Shown: positions 33,879 through 43,692, numbered from the stretch's first letter. The stretch is DNA of 64,000 nt from Enterobacter cloacae complex sp. R_G8 (GCF_024599795.1 NZ_CP102246.1:1922001-1986000), one strand, 5' to 3'. Numbers and translations: made by a program. Notes: generated by a model not told the origin, from the sequence alone.

Positions 33879-33968
33879 TCAAACACTTATCCCGTTTCCT
33901 TTCAGTGACAAGAATCCCATTGAGAACATCCCTGGCAGAAAACATGGCCGAACGGGGCCCCAGGACAG

Positions 33969-34511
33969 CTATCGACGCTTAATCTTCCCGAGCGCGTCAA
34001 TCAGCTGTGCTTTCTCCAGCGCTGAGATCTGCTTATCGCTCAGCAACCCGGACAGCGTGCGGTCCTGCTCTTCACCAAATCCGCCACCGGTCAGGATTTG
34101 ACGGCTAATCAGGTTCAGAATGGTGCTATCGAGTTCAAGAATTTGTGCTCTCACTTCTGTCAGGGGACGGGGTTGCCAGGCTTTTTCAGGCTGCAAACGC
34201 CAGCGATCAAGATAGCGATACTGGATATTTTTACTGACAGCCATCTGTGTCTGGATAAACGCATCAATACTCTGCGGATCCAGCATGACGTCACGGGCAG
34301 CGTCCTGTGCTTTCAGGAGAACATTTTTTTCCCGAGGGAGATCCTCAATGGGAAGGTGGTTCGCCGCCTTATAACCTGCCACATCCTTCATCACCTCGAA
34401 TCGCGTGTTTAATGCCTCTGCCAGCTCAGGAAGGGTTGCGGCGTTCACGGAGGTGGCCAGCGATGAACCACACATTAAAATTGATGAAACCACAACGGCG
34501 AAATAGCGCAC
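33969..34511 (-). CDS. Secreted (periplasmic) chorismate mutase, AroQ-gamma type
   Basis: Converts chorismate to prephenate, but outside the cytoplasm. It has 180 aa, starts with GTG (GGGAG ribosome site 7 bases upstream), and carries a signal peptide about 1-24 (MRYFAVVVSSILMCG..SVNAA). The AroQ helical core is visible: ALNTRFEVMKDVAGYKAANH, LPREKNVLLKAQDAARD, and DAFIQTQMAVSKNIQYRYLDRW, holding the Arg, Lys, Glu and Gln active-site set. The C-terminal helical extension is typical of secreted enzymes from Salmonella, Yersinia and Mycobacterium. It has no aromatic-biosynthesis neighbours. Its physiological role is unclear. Confidence 0.85.
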   Translation of the reverse strand: MRYFAVVVSSILMCGSSLATSVNAATLPELAEALNTRFEVMKDVAGYKAANHLPIEDLPREKNVLLKAQDAARDVMLDPQSIDAFIQTQMAVSKNIQYRYLDRWRLQPEKAWQPRPLTEVRAQILELDSTILNLISRQILTGGGFGEEQDRTLSGLLSDKQISALEKAQLIDALGKIKRR

Positions 34512-34789
34512 GGTTATTCTCCCGCAAAGATAAGTTGAGAAACTATTATCGCAGTCTGTTTATTACAGGCAATCGTTTATAACGTTAATAAACGATCATA
34601 ATTGTAAGCATTTCAGGGAATGGGGCGGGAAATAAAAAATCCTGATGAATAAAGTCATCAATAGCGGAAATGTCTTTGAGGTTATCGCCAAATAAACAGA
34701 ATGAACTTTTTGCTAGCATGATAAAGAGCAATTTATATCACACGCAATGAGCACCCTGACACACCGCTCAATATTACTCTGGGAATAAA

Positions 34790-35995
34790 ATGAAAAAAAA
34801 TATTATTTTGCGCAGCCTGTTACTGGCAGGTTTTAGCGTTGCAACCCCTTTTGCCTCGGCGTCTTATAACGGCTTTGATGCGCGCAGCACTGCAATGGGT
34901 GGCACCGGCGTGGCGTCAGCACATTTTGGTGCGGCACCGTTAGTGAACCCGGCACTACTTGCAACCTCGCGCTCACAGGACACTATCACCCTGATTGCCC
35001 CCTCCATCGGTGTGCAGGTCAGCGATTCGGCAAACCTGATTGATGGTTTTGATGACGTCAAATCAGCCTGGGATACGCTGGAAAGCGCCCTGGGCACCGG
35101 TACAGAAGCTGAAGCCGCAGGCAAGCTGGGCGATATTGTGTCAGGCCTCTACGGGGAAAATGCCTACGCAAATGTCGGGCTGGCGATGGTGCTTGCTGTG
35201 CCTGATGATTCACTTCCCATTGCGTTATCCATAAACACCTGGGCCAAAGGCAATGCGCGCGCGTTAGTGAGCCAGAGCGATCTGGACTATCTGGAAGGGG
35301 TTGCCAACGGGTCAATTATTCCCGTGAAAGACGATCTGGATAAATTAACCTCTCGCGCCGAAGGCATGGCCGCACTGGTGACGGAATACGGCGTGTCGAT
35401 TGCGCATCCGTTTACCGTGGGCGATATGTCGATGGGCGTGGGGATCACGCCGAAGATCCAGCGTATCGAAACGTGGAATTACAACGTCGCCATTAACAAC
35501 TATGACTCCTCCGATCTGCGCGATGGTAACTGGCAACATCAAACCATGAGTGCCAATATCGACGCCGGTTTCTTTGCCTCACCGACACCGGGCTGGATGG
35601 TGGCGCTGTCGGCGCAAAACCTGTTTGAAAACCGCGTGAAAACCCGTGAGGTGAACGGCTATCAGCCTGCTTTTGTTATTCGTCCGCAGGTTACCGCCGG
35701 TACCGCATGGCAAACGGGGCCAGTGACGTTAGGTGCCGATATTGATCTGACGCCGGTCAGCCATTTCCAGTATGTCGACAAAAATCAGTACGCGGCGTTT
35801 GGTGCTGAATGGCGCACGGCAGACTGGATCCAGTTGCGGGCGGGTTATCGCCTTGATATGCGTGGTAACGACCGCCGCGTCGTCACGGGCGGGGTGGGGC
35901 TTTCAGCCGGTGACGCCATGCAGTTTGACTTAACCGCTATTACCGGTCGTGACCGCACGATAGGCGGTGTCGCGCAATTTACTTTCTTCTTCTAA
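34790..35995 (+). CDS. TraF-like outer-membrane beta-barrel protein
   Basis: 401-aa exported protein of the family databases call conjugal transfer protein TraF. It has a signal peptide 1-24 (MKKNIILRSLLLAGFSVATP..ASA) and a FadL/PorV-like start (YNGFDARSTAMGGTGVASAH). Alternating beta-strand segments run throughout, and the protein ends in TFFF, the C-terminal aromatic of an outer-membrane barrel. There are no conjugation genes nearby, so the transfer name is probably misleading. The ligand is unknown. A strong terminator follows immediately. Confidence 0.72.
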   Translation: MKKNIILRSLLLAGFSVATPFASASYNGFDARSTAMGGTGVASAHFGAAPLVNPALLATSRSQDTITLIAPSIGVQVSDSANLIDGFDDVKSAWDTLESALGTGTEAEAAGKLGDIVSGLYGENAYANVGLAMVLAVPDDSLPIALSINTWAKGNARALVSQSDLDYLEGVANGSIIPVKDDLDKLTSRAEGMAALVTEYGVSIAHPFTVGDMSMGVGITPKIQRIETWNYNVAINNYDSSDLRDGNWQHQTMSANIDAGFFASPTPGWMVALSAQNLFENRVKTREVNGYQPAFVIRPQVTAGTAWQTGPVTLGADIDLTPVSHFQYVDKNQYAAFGAEWRTADWIQLRAGYRLDMRGNDRRVVTGGVGLSAGDAMQFDLTAITGRDRTIGGVAQFTFFF

Positions 35996-35997
35996 AT

Positions 35998-36023
35998 AAA
36001 AGGCCACATAATGTGGCCTTTTT
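35998..36023 (+). terminator. Rho-independent terminator after the TraF-like gene
   Basis: AAAAGGCCACA / TGTGGCCTTTT is an 11-bp stem with loop TAA, followed by T's. It starts 2 bp after the stop codon and ends 27 bp before the methyltransferase start. Confidence 0.88.
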
Positions 36024-36049
36024 ACTGCACCGCTCGCGCAGGAGAGCTT

Positions 36050-36706
36050 ATGAGTACAAAAACACGTGACGGAATAAAAGCCTATAACCCACTTTCCCTG
36101 AAACTCTATGACTGGTGGGTACTGCGCGTTTCCAATCGCTATGCCTGGAAATGCGCTACCGAGCGACATCTGATTCCTCATTTCAGAAATAACATGAAAA
36201 ATAACCACCTCGATGTGGGAGTCGGCACCGGATATTATCTGACGTTTACGCCAGGTTTCTGCACTATCTCGCTTATGGATTTGAATATTTCAAGTCTGGA
36301 GGCGGCGAATGCACGTGTGGGCAGAGGAAGAGTAAAGGAGTCCATATTGCATGACGTATTCAATCCTTATCCACCGCATTTGCGAGAGCAATTTGACTCC
36401 GTGTCGATGTTTTATCTGCTCCATTGCCTGCCCGGCGAAATGCACGATAAAGCTGAGGTGATTGCCCATGCCAGTGCAGCATTAACAAAAGAAGGGCGTT
36501 TATTTGGCGCGACTATTCTGGGTGACGATGCGGGTCACAATATGTTCGGGCGAAAACTGATGGACATTTATAATAAAAAAGGCATCTTTTGTAACCGAAC
36601 CGACAGCGCAGAGGCGTTAGCCTCTCTCCTCTCCCGTTATTTTCATGATGTGGAGATCACCGTTGAAGGGAAAGTTGCACTCTTTAAAGCTGAACGTAAA
36701 AAATGA
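36050..36706 (+). CDS. Class I SAM-dependent methyltransferase
   Basis: Cytoplasmic methyltransferase of 218 aa. Motif I is LDVGVGTGYYL (near residue 59), with an acidic residue after the next strand (LMDLNISSLEAAN) and motif IV-like FDSVSMFYLLHCLPGE. The start at 36050 has AGGAG 5 bases upstream; the frame is open further back but would run through the terminator. It is adjacent to, but convergent with, the flagellar block (flhE). The substrate is unknown; no sequence link to flagellin methylation was seen. Confidence 0.75.
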   Translation: MSTKTRDGIKAYNPLSLKLYDWWVLRVSNRYAWKCATERHLIPHFRNNMKNNHLDVGVGTGYYLTFTPGFCTISLMDLNISSLEAANARVGRGRVKESILHDVFNPYPPHLREQFDSVSMFYLLHCLPGEMHDKAEVIAHASAALTKEGRLFGATILGDDAGHNMFGRKLMDIYNKKGIFCNRTDSAEALASLLSRYFHDVEITVEGKVALFKAERKK

Positions 36707-36743
36707 GTCAGGCGCATCACCGACGGTAACGTGGGTGATACGC

Positions 36744-37151
36744 TTAACCCCGGTTGCGATAACTCACCGTGACCTGATTTTTCAGCACGGTCAGCGGTGT
36801 GTCGAGGCGACCTCCCGCCACGGAATAATACTCAAAACGAAACGGCCCGCCTGCCGGCATCCCGGCAGGCAGGGGCAGCTCCCCGGCAAAGCCGGGCAGC
36901 GTCAGGCAGCGGGTGGCGCTGCACAGGCGAATGCGAAACCCGGCTGGGGTCAGGCCGTTCGTCTGAATCTTCCAGTGTACGCGAGAAGCGACGGCGCCTG
37001 CGGGCAGGGGAGAGGGGCTTTGCACCGGTTTGCTTTTCAGTACCACCTGTCCCCGGGTCATCGTGCCGCCGAAGCTGCTGGCGCTCCATGAACCGTCCGC
37101 CGCCATCGCCAGTGGTGAAACCAGCAGCAGCGCAAGTCCTGCTCTCCTCAT
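36744..37151 (-). CDS. flhE: FlhE, flagellar protein
   Basis: Periplasmic protein of 135 aa with a signal peptide (MRRAGLALLLVSPLAMAA). FlhE acts as a chaperone/plug that stops proton leak through the flagellar export gate and affects swarming. It is the last gene of the leftward flagellar operon, overlapping the flhA stop by 4 bp, exactly as in E. coli flhBAE. The conserved SWSASSFGGTMTRG and VHWKIQTNG..P.GFRIRLC blocks are present, with the cysteine pair in LCSATRCL. Confidence 0.93.
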   Translation of the reverse strand: MRRAGLALLLVSPLAMAADGSWSASSFGGTMTRGQVVLKSKPVQSPSPLPAGAVASRVHWKIQTNGLTPAGFRIRLCSATRCLTLPGFAGELPLPAGMPAGGPFRFEYYSVAGGRLDTPLTVLKNQVTVSYRNRG

Positions 37152-39244
37152 CCTTTACCTCCAATCAGATACGTCATCCGCACGTTGCGCTGGGTGTTGA
37201 TCTCCTGGCTGGAAAGGACCGCCAGCTGCGGGAAGATGCGGCGCAGGTAGCGCGACAGCATCAGACGCAGGGCCGGGTTCACCAGCAGCACCGGCGGCGC
37301 GCCTAAACCTTCCTGGTGCTGCAGCGCCTGTTCGGTCTGCTTCATCAGGTTTTCAGCTATCCCCGGCTCAATCGCGCTGCCGCTCTGGGTCGCCTGAATC
37401 AACAGCTGCTCCAGGGAGAGATCCAGCCCAATCAGTTGAATATCGTCCTCGCCCGGGAACCACTGCTGGGTGATTGCCCGGGAAAGACGCGCCCGCACGC
37501 GGGTGGTCAGCTCATCGGCATCGCTCTGGGCGGTGGCAAACTCCGCCAGCGTATCGATGATGGTGCGCATATCACGGATCGGCACGCGCTCGGCCAGCAG
37601 ATTCTGCAGCACCTTATGCAGCGTGGTCAGGCTGATGACCGCTGGGATCAAATCTTCCACCAGTTTCGGTGAATGTTTGGTGATCTGGTCGAGCAACTGC
37701 TGCGCCTCCTGGCGACCAAACAGCTCCTCGGTATGGGTGGTGATCAGATGGTTGAGGTGCGTTGCCACCACCGAACTCGGATCCACCACCGTGTAGCCCA
37801 GCGTCTGCGCCAGTTCGCGGTGGACTTCATCGATCCACAGGGCTGGCAGACCAAAGGTGGGTTCGGTGCACGGCGTGCCGGGAACTTCGCCCTCGGCGCA
37901 GCCGGGGTTGATTGCCATCCAGCGATCCGGCTGCACTTCACCCGAACCAATGTTGACCCCTTTAAGCAGAATACGATAGTGCGTCGGCGCCAGATCCAGG
38001 TTGTCACGAATATGCACGGCAGGCGGGAGGAAGCCCATCTGCTGGGCAAACTTCTTGCGGATGCCGCGCACGCGGGTCAGCAACTGGCCCTGTTGCTCGT
38101 GATCCACCATCGGGATCAGGCGATAGCCCACTTCCAGACCCAGGGTATCTTCCATTTGTACGTCAGACCAGGTGGCTTCGTGCACCTGCGCCACCTCGGC
38201 TTCCGCCGCGTCGGCGTCAGCCTGCGCTCCACCCGTTTTTTTCGCTTCACCTTCGCGGCCGCGCAGCCACCAGGCGACGCCCAGCAGCGTGGCGGTAAAC
38301 AGCAGGAAGACGAAGTTCGGCATGCCGGGGATCAGCCCCAGCAGACCAATCACGCCCGCCGCCAGCACAATCACGCGCGGAGAGGTAAACAGCTGGCCCA
38401 CCATCTGCTCGCCCACATCCTGATCGTTCGCCACGCGGGTCACGACCACACCGGCCGCAGTGGAGATCACCAGACCCGGGATCTGCGCCACCAGACCATC
38501 ACCGATGGTCAGCAGGGTATAGGTTTCACCGGCCACTCCCACGGACATGTCGTGCTGCATCACGCCAATCACCAGACCACCAATAATGTTGATCGCCATA
38601 ATCAGCAGCCCGGCGATGGCATCGCCACGCACAAACTTACTCGCACCGTCCATCGAACCGTAGAAGTCGGCCTCCTGCGTCACCTCTTTACGGCGGCGCT
38701 TGGCTTCTTCTTCGCCGATCAGTCCGGCATTGAGATCGGCGTCAATCGCCATCTGCTTGCCCGGCATCCCGTCGAGAGAAAAACGCGCGCCCACTTCCGC
38801 AATTCGTCCCGCACCCTTGGTGATCACCATAAAGTTAATGATGATCAGAATGATGAACACGATGATACCAATGGCGAAATTACCGCCCACCAGAAAGTGG
38901 CCGAAGGCTTCTACCACCTGGCCCGCCGCTTCCGAGCCGGTATGGCCGTTCATCAGGATCACGCGCGTTGAGGCGACGTTCAGCGCCAGACGAAGCAGGG
39001 TGGAGAACAGCAGCACCGTCGGGAACGCCGAAAACTCCAGCGTATTCTGGGTAAACATGGCGACCAGCAGGATCATGATCGACAGCACGATATTGAAGGT
39101 AAACAGCAGGTCCAGCACAAAGGTCGGCAGCGGCAGGATCATCATCGCGAGGATGGTCATGATCAGTACCGGCCCGGCCAGCACCTGCCACTGGGTCTCC
39201 TTCATGTTGGGTAATCGTAATTTGGTGGCGATATTGGCCATCAC
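37148..39244 (-). CDS. flhA: FlhA, flagellar type III export gate
   Basis: Major export-gate protein of 698 aa. Eight N-terminal transmembrane helices (about 20-330) surround the conserved FHIPEP loop (MVITKGAGRIAEVGARFSLDGMPGKQMAIDAD in pieces). A large cytoplasmic domain (about 360-698) docks chaperone-substrate complexes. Two consecutive ATG codons overlap the flhB stop (TGA within ATGATG), so the start is 39244 or 39241. No gaps were seen relative to E. coli FlhA (692 aa). Confidence 0.97.
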   Translation of the reverse strand: MMANIATKLRLPNMKETQWQVLAGPVLIMTILAMMILPLPTFVLDLLFTFNIVLSIMILLVAMFTQNTLEFSAFPTVLLFSTLLRLALNVASTRVILMNGHTGSEAAGQVVEAFGHFLVGGNFAIGIIVFIILIIINFMVITKGAGRIAEVGARFSLDGMPGKQMAIDADLNAGLIGEEEAKRRRKEVTQEADFYGSMDGASKFVRGDAIAGLLIMAINIIGGLVIGVMQHDMSVGVAGETYTLLTIGDGLVAQIPGLVISTAAGVVVTRVANDQDVGEQMVGQLFTSPRVIVLAAGVIGLLGLIPGMPNFVFLLFTATLLGVAWWLRGREGEAKKTGGAQADADAAEAEVAQVHEATWSDVQMEDTLGLEVGYRLIPMVDHEQQGQLLTRVRGIRKKFAQQMGFLPPAVHIRDNLDLAPTHYRILLKGVNIGSGEVQPDRWMAINPGCAEGEVPGTPCTEPTFGLPALWIDEVHRELAQTLGYTVVDPSSVVATHLNHLITTHTEELFGRQEAQQLLDQITKHSPKLVEDLIPAVISLTTLHKVLQNLLAERVPIRDMRTIIDTLAEFATAQSDADELTTRVRARLSRAITQQWFPGEDDIQLIGLDLSLEQLLIQATQSGSAIEPGIAENLMKQTEQALQHQEGLGAPPVLLVNPALRLMLSRYLRRIFPQLAVLSSQEINTQRNVRMTYLIGGKG

Positions 39245-40386
39245 TCTCTACTCTCTTGTGCAAAATCCATCCCCGCCGGAACGGGAAGATCTTTAGGTGT
39301 CAGCGGACGTAAGCCATAGCCCTTACGCCAGCGCTTAAGGCCATAAACCCAGGCCAGCACCTCCGCCACCGCGCTATACAGCTCGGCGGGAACCGGTGTG
39401 CCGGGGTCACAATGGCGATACAGGGCGCGCGCCAGCGGCGGCGCCTCAAGCATAGGGACCCGGTTCTCTTCGGCCAGTTCACGGATGCGCAGGGCAATCA
39501 GCCCGCTACCGCTGGCAACCACCATCGGCGCGCCCATGGCACCTTCCTGGTACTTCAGGGCGACCGAATAGTGGGTCGGGTTATTCACCACCACGTCAGC
39601 GGTGGGGACGTCGGTCATCATTCGCTGCTGCGCCATCTGACGCTGCAACTGGCGAACCTTGCTTTTAATCAGCGGGTCGCCTTCCTGATTTTTGAATTCG
39701 TCTTTGATTTCCTTCAGGCTCATGCGCAGCTTCTTGAAGTTGCTCCAGAGCTGGTAAACCACGTCGAACGCCACCATCGGGATCAGCGATAAAATAATGA
39801 CCAGCATGCAGCCCATCAGCAGGGCGCTGATATCCCCCAGTGCCAGGCGCAGCGGTTCATACATCAGGCTGATAAATTTCCCTTTGTTGAACCACAAAAA
39901 CAGCCCGCCGCCGATGCCCGCCAGCATCACCTTCAGAATGCTCTTCACCATCTCCGATACCATCTGCCCGGAAAACAGGCGTTTGATGCCGCTGATCGGA
40001 TTGAGCTTTTTGACGTTAAATTTGAGGGCTTTGGCGCTCATATTCAGGCCGCCAATCAGCGACGGCGTGGCGACGGCAGTCAAAAACAGCCCGCCCACAA
40101 ACGGCAGCAGGGCCAGAAAGGCGATACCCAGCAGCGCTCCGGCGTGATGCAGCATCTGCTGCGGGTCGCTGACTAACAGCCGGTCAAACGTTAAGCCGTT
40201 ATGCAGCAGATGCTGCAGCTGTTTCGCCAGCCAGCCGCCCGCCACCAGCAGCAATCCCCAGCCTGCCAGCAGCATCAGGACGCTCGTCAGCTCGCGCGAG
40301 CGGGGAACCTGTCCCTCTTCGCGCGCTTTTTGCTTTCGGTGGGGTGTGGGGTCTTCTGTTTTTTCGCTGTCGTTTTGTTCTGACAT
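39241..40386 (-). CDS. flhB: FlhB, flagellar export switch protein
   Basis: 381-aa export-gate protein with four N-terminal membrane helices and a cytoplasmic domain that cleaves itself at NPTH to switch from hook to filament export. The motif is intact, with N269 as the cleaved residue (NNPTHYSVALKY). The start MSEQNDSEKTEDPTPHRKQK is typical. It lies 18 bp downstream of cheZ and overlaps flhA. Confidence 0.97.
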   Translation of the reverse strand: MSEQNDSEKTEDPTPHRKQKAREEGQVPRSRELTSVLMLLAGWGLLLVAGGWLAKQLQHLLHNGLTFDRLLVSDPQQMLHHAGALLGIAFLALLPFVGGLFLTAVATPSLIGGLNMSAKALKFNVKKLNPISGIKRLFSGQMVSEMVKSILKVMLAGIGGGLFLWFNKGKFISLMYEPLRLALGDISALLMGCMLVIILSLIPMVAFDVVYQLWSNFKKLRMSLKEIKDEFKNQEGDPLIKSKVRQLQRQMAQQRMMTDVPTADVVVNNPTHYSVALKYQEGAMGAPMVVASGSGLIALRIRELAEENRVPMLEAPPLARALYRHCDPGTPVPAELYSAVAEVLAWVYGLKRWRKGYGLRPLTPKDLPVPAGMDFAQESRE

Positions 40387-40404
40387 GACATTCGCCCGGC
40401 GGGA

Positions 40405-41043
40405 TTAGAAGCCGAGTGACTCCAGCAGATCGTCCACCTGCTCCTGAGACGCCACAATGCCTTCGGCGCGGGTATCGATCTGCGGACCGTTCTTCAGATG
40501 CGCGTCACCGGCGGCGGCGCTGGCGTCGCGTTCGTTCATGTTTTCCACCAGCACGCTGATAAGCTCTTTCTCGACGGTCTCAATCACGTGCATCAGGCTT
40601 TGCAGCACCTGACCGGTGAGATCCTGGAAATCCTGCGCCATCATGATTTCGGTCAGCTGGCGGTTGGTCTGCTGGGTCTTCTCCGGCACGTCGTGCAGGA
40701 AGGCGCGGGTGGCTTTGACCAGCTCGCGGGCATCCTCCAGCGGCTGCGGGTTTTCAAACCAGGCGTCCCAGCGCGCGCTCAGTGCGCTGGCGTTATCGCT
40801 CAGCCCTTCCTGCAGCGGGCGCGCCACCTCGACGCTGGTCAGCGCCCGGTCGGCGGCCTGGGAGGTCTTACCCACCACGTAGTTCAGGCGGTCACGGGTG
40901 TTCGGAAACGCGTCCGCGACTTCCATAATCGCCTGTTCCAGACCGAGGTTAGCCATGCTGTCGCGCAGCAGACGGGTCAGCTGTCCAATGCGAACAAAAA
41001 TCTCTGTGGCGTTATCCGCCTGCATGTTTAACGGGGAGTTCAT
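40405..41043 (-). CDS. cheZ: CheZ, CheY-P phosphatase
   Basis: Cytoplasmic chemotaxis phosphatase of 212 aa (E. coli 214). A long helical hairpin carries the catalytic region IMMAQDFQDLTGQVLQ (the Asp and Gln of the active site lie in DFQDLTGQ). The C-terminal CheY-binding peptide ends DDLLESLGF. It is 5 bp downstream of cheY. Confidence 0.96.
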   Translation of the reverse strand: MNSPLNMQADNATEIFVRIGQLTRLLRDSMANLGLEQAIMEVADAFPNTRDRLNYVVGKTSQAADRALTSVEVARPLQEGLSDNASALSARWDAWFENPQPLEDARELVKATRAFLHDVPEKTQQTNRQLTEIMMAQDFQDLTGQVLQSLMHVIETVEKELISVLVENMNERDASAAAGDAHLKNGPQIDTRAEGIVASQEQVDDLLESLGF

Positions 41044-41048
41044 AAGGG

Positions 41049-41435
41049 TTACCCGAGTTTTTCAAAGATTTTGCCGAGCTTTTCTTCCAGCGTGGCAGCG
41101 GTAAACGGCTTAACGATGTAACCATTGGCCCCCGCCTGAGCGGCCGCGATGATGTTCTCTTTCTTCGCTTCTGCAGTCACCATCAGGACCGGCAGTTTTG
41201 CCATCGCCGCATCGCTGCGGATGGTTTTCAGCAGCTCCAGACCGTCGATATTGGGCATATTCCAGTCGCTGACGACGAAATCGAAGTCGCTGGTGCGCAG
41301 CTTGTTGAGCGCGTCCTGGCCGTCTTCGGCCTCGTCAATGTGCTTGTAGCCCAGATCCTGCAGCAGGTTTCGTACGATGCGTCGCATGGTGGCGAAGTCA
41401 TCTACCACCAGAAAACGCAAATTTTTATCCGACAT
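41049..41435 (-). CDS. cheY: CheY, chemotaxis response regulator
   Basis: Single-domain receiver of 128 aa whose phosphorylated form binds FliM to cause tumbling. The acidic pair D12-D13, phospho-acceptor D57 (VVSDWNMPN), T87-region VTAEAKKEN, and K109 in VKPF are intact. The start [14 protein letters not shown] was chosen from the family, 126 bases inside a longer open frame. It overlaps the cheB end by 11 bp. Confidence 0.97.
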   Translation of the reverse strand: MSDKNLRFLVVDDFATMRRIVRNLLQDLGYKHIDEAEDGQDALNKLRTSDFDFVVSDWNMPNIDGLELLKTIRSDAAMAKLPVLMVTAEAKKENIIAAAQAGANGYIVKPFTAATLEEKLGKIFEKLG

Positions 41436-42501
41436 GGGGGAGATCTCCTGAACGTGAGTCGGTTTTGGATAATTTATGTTTATGAAAACTGTCCAGTAAG
41501 CACTGGCTGATATCGTCGAGATCGACGACCTTTTTCGCCGCGCCCAGCGCAATCGCCTCACGCGGCATGCCGAACACCACGCAGGTGGCTTCGCTCTGCG
41601 CGAGGGTAAAGGCGCCGGTCTGGCGCAGGTGCAGCAGACCGCGCGCGCCGTCCGCGCCCATGCCGGTCAGCAGGGCGGCGGTGGCGTGTTTGCTGGCCTG
41701 ACGCGCCACGGAGTCAAACAGCACATCCACCGACGGGCGATGGCGGTTCACCGGCGGGGCATCGCTGAGCCTGACCCGGTAGCCATTGTCCTGGCAGAGG
41801 ATCTCCATGTGGCGATCGCCCGGGGCAATCAGGGCGGTTCCCGGGCGCACCGGTTCGCCATCCTGCGCCTCCCGCACGGCAATCTGGCACAGCGAGTCAA
41901 GCCGCTGGGCGAAGGAGTAGGTGAAACCGGCAGGCATGTGCTGGGCGATCACAATCCCCGGTGTGCTGACCGGCAGCGGCATCAGCACCCGGCGCAGCGC
42001 CTCCGTGCCGCCCGTAGACGCGCCGATGGCGATGATGCTTTGCTGGCGCACGGGAATACCGGCGAGGATCGGTCTGACGTCGGGGTTATGCTGTGCCAGC
42101 CTCGCGCGAGCCGCGACGCGGATCTTCTCCACCACCAGCTGGCTCCAGCTGTCGATGTTCTCGGCGCCGCGGTGCTCCGGCTTGGGCAAAAAATCCACCG
42201 CACCGTGCTCCAGCGCGGTCATAGTGGCTTTCGACCCCCGGGTGGTCAGGGAGGAGACCATAATCACCGGCATCGGGCGCAGGCGCATCAGGCGGGAGAG
42301 AAACTCCAGCCCGTCCATTCGCGGCATGTCGATATCCAGCGTCAGCACGTCCGGGTTAAGCTGTTTAATCAGCTCGCGCGCAATAAACGCGTCCGGCGCC
42401 GTGCCGACCATTTCCATATCCGGCTGCTGATTGACCACCGCGCTGAGCATGTTGCGCATCAGGGCGGAATCATCGACCGCCAGCACACGAATCGCCTTCA
42501 C
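41425..42501 (-). CDS. cheB: CheB, chemoreceptor methylesterase/deamidase
   Basis: Two-domain enzyme of 358 aa that removes methyl groups from chemoreceptors. The receiver domain (1-125) has D56 ([12 protein letters not shown]). The catalytic domain (about 155-345) has GASTGG with the active Ser, QHMPAGF with the active His, and GMGADGARG with the active Asp. It overlaps cheR by 4 bp. The C-terminal tail is slightly longer than in E. coli and overlaps the cheY start. Confidence 0.97.
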   Translation of the reverse strand: MKAIRVLAVDDSALMRNMLSAVVNQQPDMEMVGTAPDAFIARELIKQLNPDVLTLDIDMPRMDGLEFLSRLMRLRPMPVIMVSSLTTRGSKATMTALEHGAVDFLPKPEHRGAENIDSWSQLVVEKIRVAARARLAQHNPDVRPILAGIPVRQQSIIAIGASTGGTEALRRVLMPLPVSTPGIVIAQHMPAGFTYSFAQRLDSLCQIAVREAQDGEPVRPGTALIAPGDRHMEILCQDNGYRVRLSDAPPVNRHRPSVDVLFDSVARQASKHATAALLTGMGADGARGLLHLRQTGAFTLAQSEATCVVFGMPREAIALGAAKKVVDLDDISQCLLDSFHKHKLSKTDSRSGDLPHVG

Positions 42502-43352
42502 CGTGTGGCCTCCGTCAGTTCATACACCGACTGCCCCCGCAGGCGCAGCGGAATATGTGTGTGGTTAAAATGTTCCGAATGGCCGACAAACAGCAGGCCA
42601 CCCGGCTTAAGCAGACGCGCAAAACGCTGCAACAGACGCTGCTGCGTCGGCGCGTCGAAATAAATCATCACGTTACGGCAGAAAATGGCGTCGAACGGCC
42701 CGGGAACGGACCACTTTTCATCGAGTAAATTCAGCTGCTGGTAGTGAATGGCCGACAGCAGTTCCCGTCGGGCTTTCACCCACTCGCTGTTGTCGCCCGC
42801 CCCGCGCAGAAAATAGTGACGCTTTTGCGCCAGCGTCAGCGAGTCCAGATCGCTCAACCGGTAGACGCCCGCTTCGGCCTTAGCCAGCACCTCGGTGTCG
42901 ATATCCGACGCCCAGATGCGCGGTCCGGCCACCGACGCGCCCAACTGCTCATTGAGCGTCATGGCGATAGAGCAGGGCTCTTCCCCTGTTGAGGCGGCAG
43001 TACACCAGACGCGGTAGCCGTTAGCGCGCTGGCGCGCATGTTCCGCGAGGATCGGGAAGTGATACGCTTCGCGGAAAAAGGAGGTCAGGTTGGTGGTCAG
43101 CGCGTTGATAAAGTTCTGCCATTCCGGATGCTCAGAGTGCGACTCAAGCAGGGCGATATACTCGCTGAACGAGGCCAGCCCCAGCGTGCGCACGCGACGG
43201 GAGAGACGATTAAAAATCATCTCTCGCTTTTGCGCGTTAACGACAATGCCGGCGCGCTTATAGATTAATTTCCCGACACGCTGTAATTCGCTGTCAGTCA
43301 GTGAAAGCGTATTCAGGGATAAGCGTGCAGGCGTGCTGTTAATTTCACTCAT
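42498..43352 (-). CDS. cheR: CheR, chemoreceptor methyltransferase
   Basis: SAM-dependent glutamate methyltransferase of 284 aa for chemoreceptor adaptation. It has an N-terminal helical domain (1-90), a SAM-binding motif [19 protein letters not shown] (about 135), a beta-subdomain for receptor docking, and motif [14 protein letters not shown] (about 235). It lies 16 bp downstream of fliE, so it is probably co-transcribed with it. In E. coli it instead follows tar-tap. Confidence 0.97.
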   Translation of the reverse strand: MSEINSTPARLSLNTLSLTDSELQRVGKLIYKRAGIVVNAQKREMIFNRLSRRVRTLGLASFSEYIALLESHSEHPEWQNFINALTTNLTSFFREAYHFPILAEHARQRANGYRVWCTAASTGEEPCSIAMTLNEQLGASVAGPRIWASDIDTEVLAKAEAGVYRLSDLDSLTLAQKRHYFLRGAGDNSEWVKARRELLSAIHYQQLNLLDEKWSVPGPFDAIFCRNVMIYFDAPTQQRLLQRFARLLKPGGLLFVGHSEHFNHTHIPLRLRGQSVYELTEATR

Positions 43353-43368
43353 AGAAGGGGATCAGACC

Positions 43369-43692
43369 TTAAACCGGCGTATTCATTATTTCCTGATAGG
43401 CGCTAATCATCTTATTTCGTGCCTGCATACCAAAGCTGAATGAAATAGACGATTTCTGCATCGCCAGCATCACGTCATTCAGGGCAATATCGCTACTTCC
43501 AGACATCCATTGCTGTGTTTTGCTCTTTGCCTCAACCTGGGTTTTATTTATTTCGTTAATGCTGTTAAATAAAACGTCAGAAAAGGCAGGGGCCTCGCCG
43601 CGCGAAGTGTGCAGTCGGTGAGACGGGCCGCTGACCTGCTGCGCCTGGGTTTGAATTTGATCGAGTACGCCACGCATTAATGTCGCTGACAT
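43369..43692 (-). CDS. fliE: FliE, flagellar MS-ring/rod junction protein
   Basis: 107-aa export-apparatus/rod adaptor linking the MS ring to the proximal rod. The conserved C-terminal half is present: SGSSDIALNDVMLAMQKSSISF..MQARNKMISAYQEIMNTPV. It diverges from fliF, as in E. coli. Unlike E. coli, where it stands alone, it directly precedes cheRBYZ-flhBAE here. Confidence 0.95.
   Translation of the reverse strand: MSATLMRGVLDQIQTQAQQVSGPSHRLHTSRGEAPAFSDVLFNSINEINKTQVEAKSKTQQWMSGSSDIALNDVMLAMQKSSISFSFGMQARNKMISAYQEIMNTPV

Noticed and set aside
34790..35995. Reading this gene as part of a conjugation system
   Set aside because: Only the family name suggests it; there are no relaxase, coupling or type IV secretion genes in the window and the protein looks like an outer-membrane barrel.
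36050..36706. Methyltransferase as FliB flagellin lysine methylase
   Set aside because: It has an ordinary class I SAM motif, no resemblance to FliB that I can see, and is far from fliC.
37673..38971. Long rightward open frame (432 codons)
   Set aside because: Lies wholly antisense to flhA, has a His/Arg/Gln-rich composition typical of the opposite strand of a high-GC gene, and has no ribosome site or domain.
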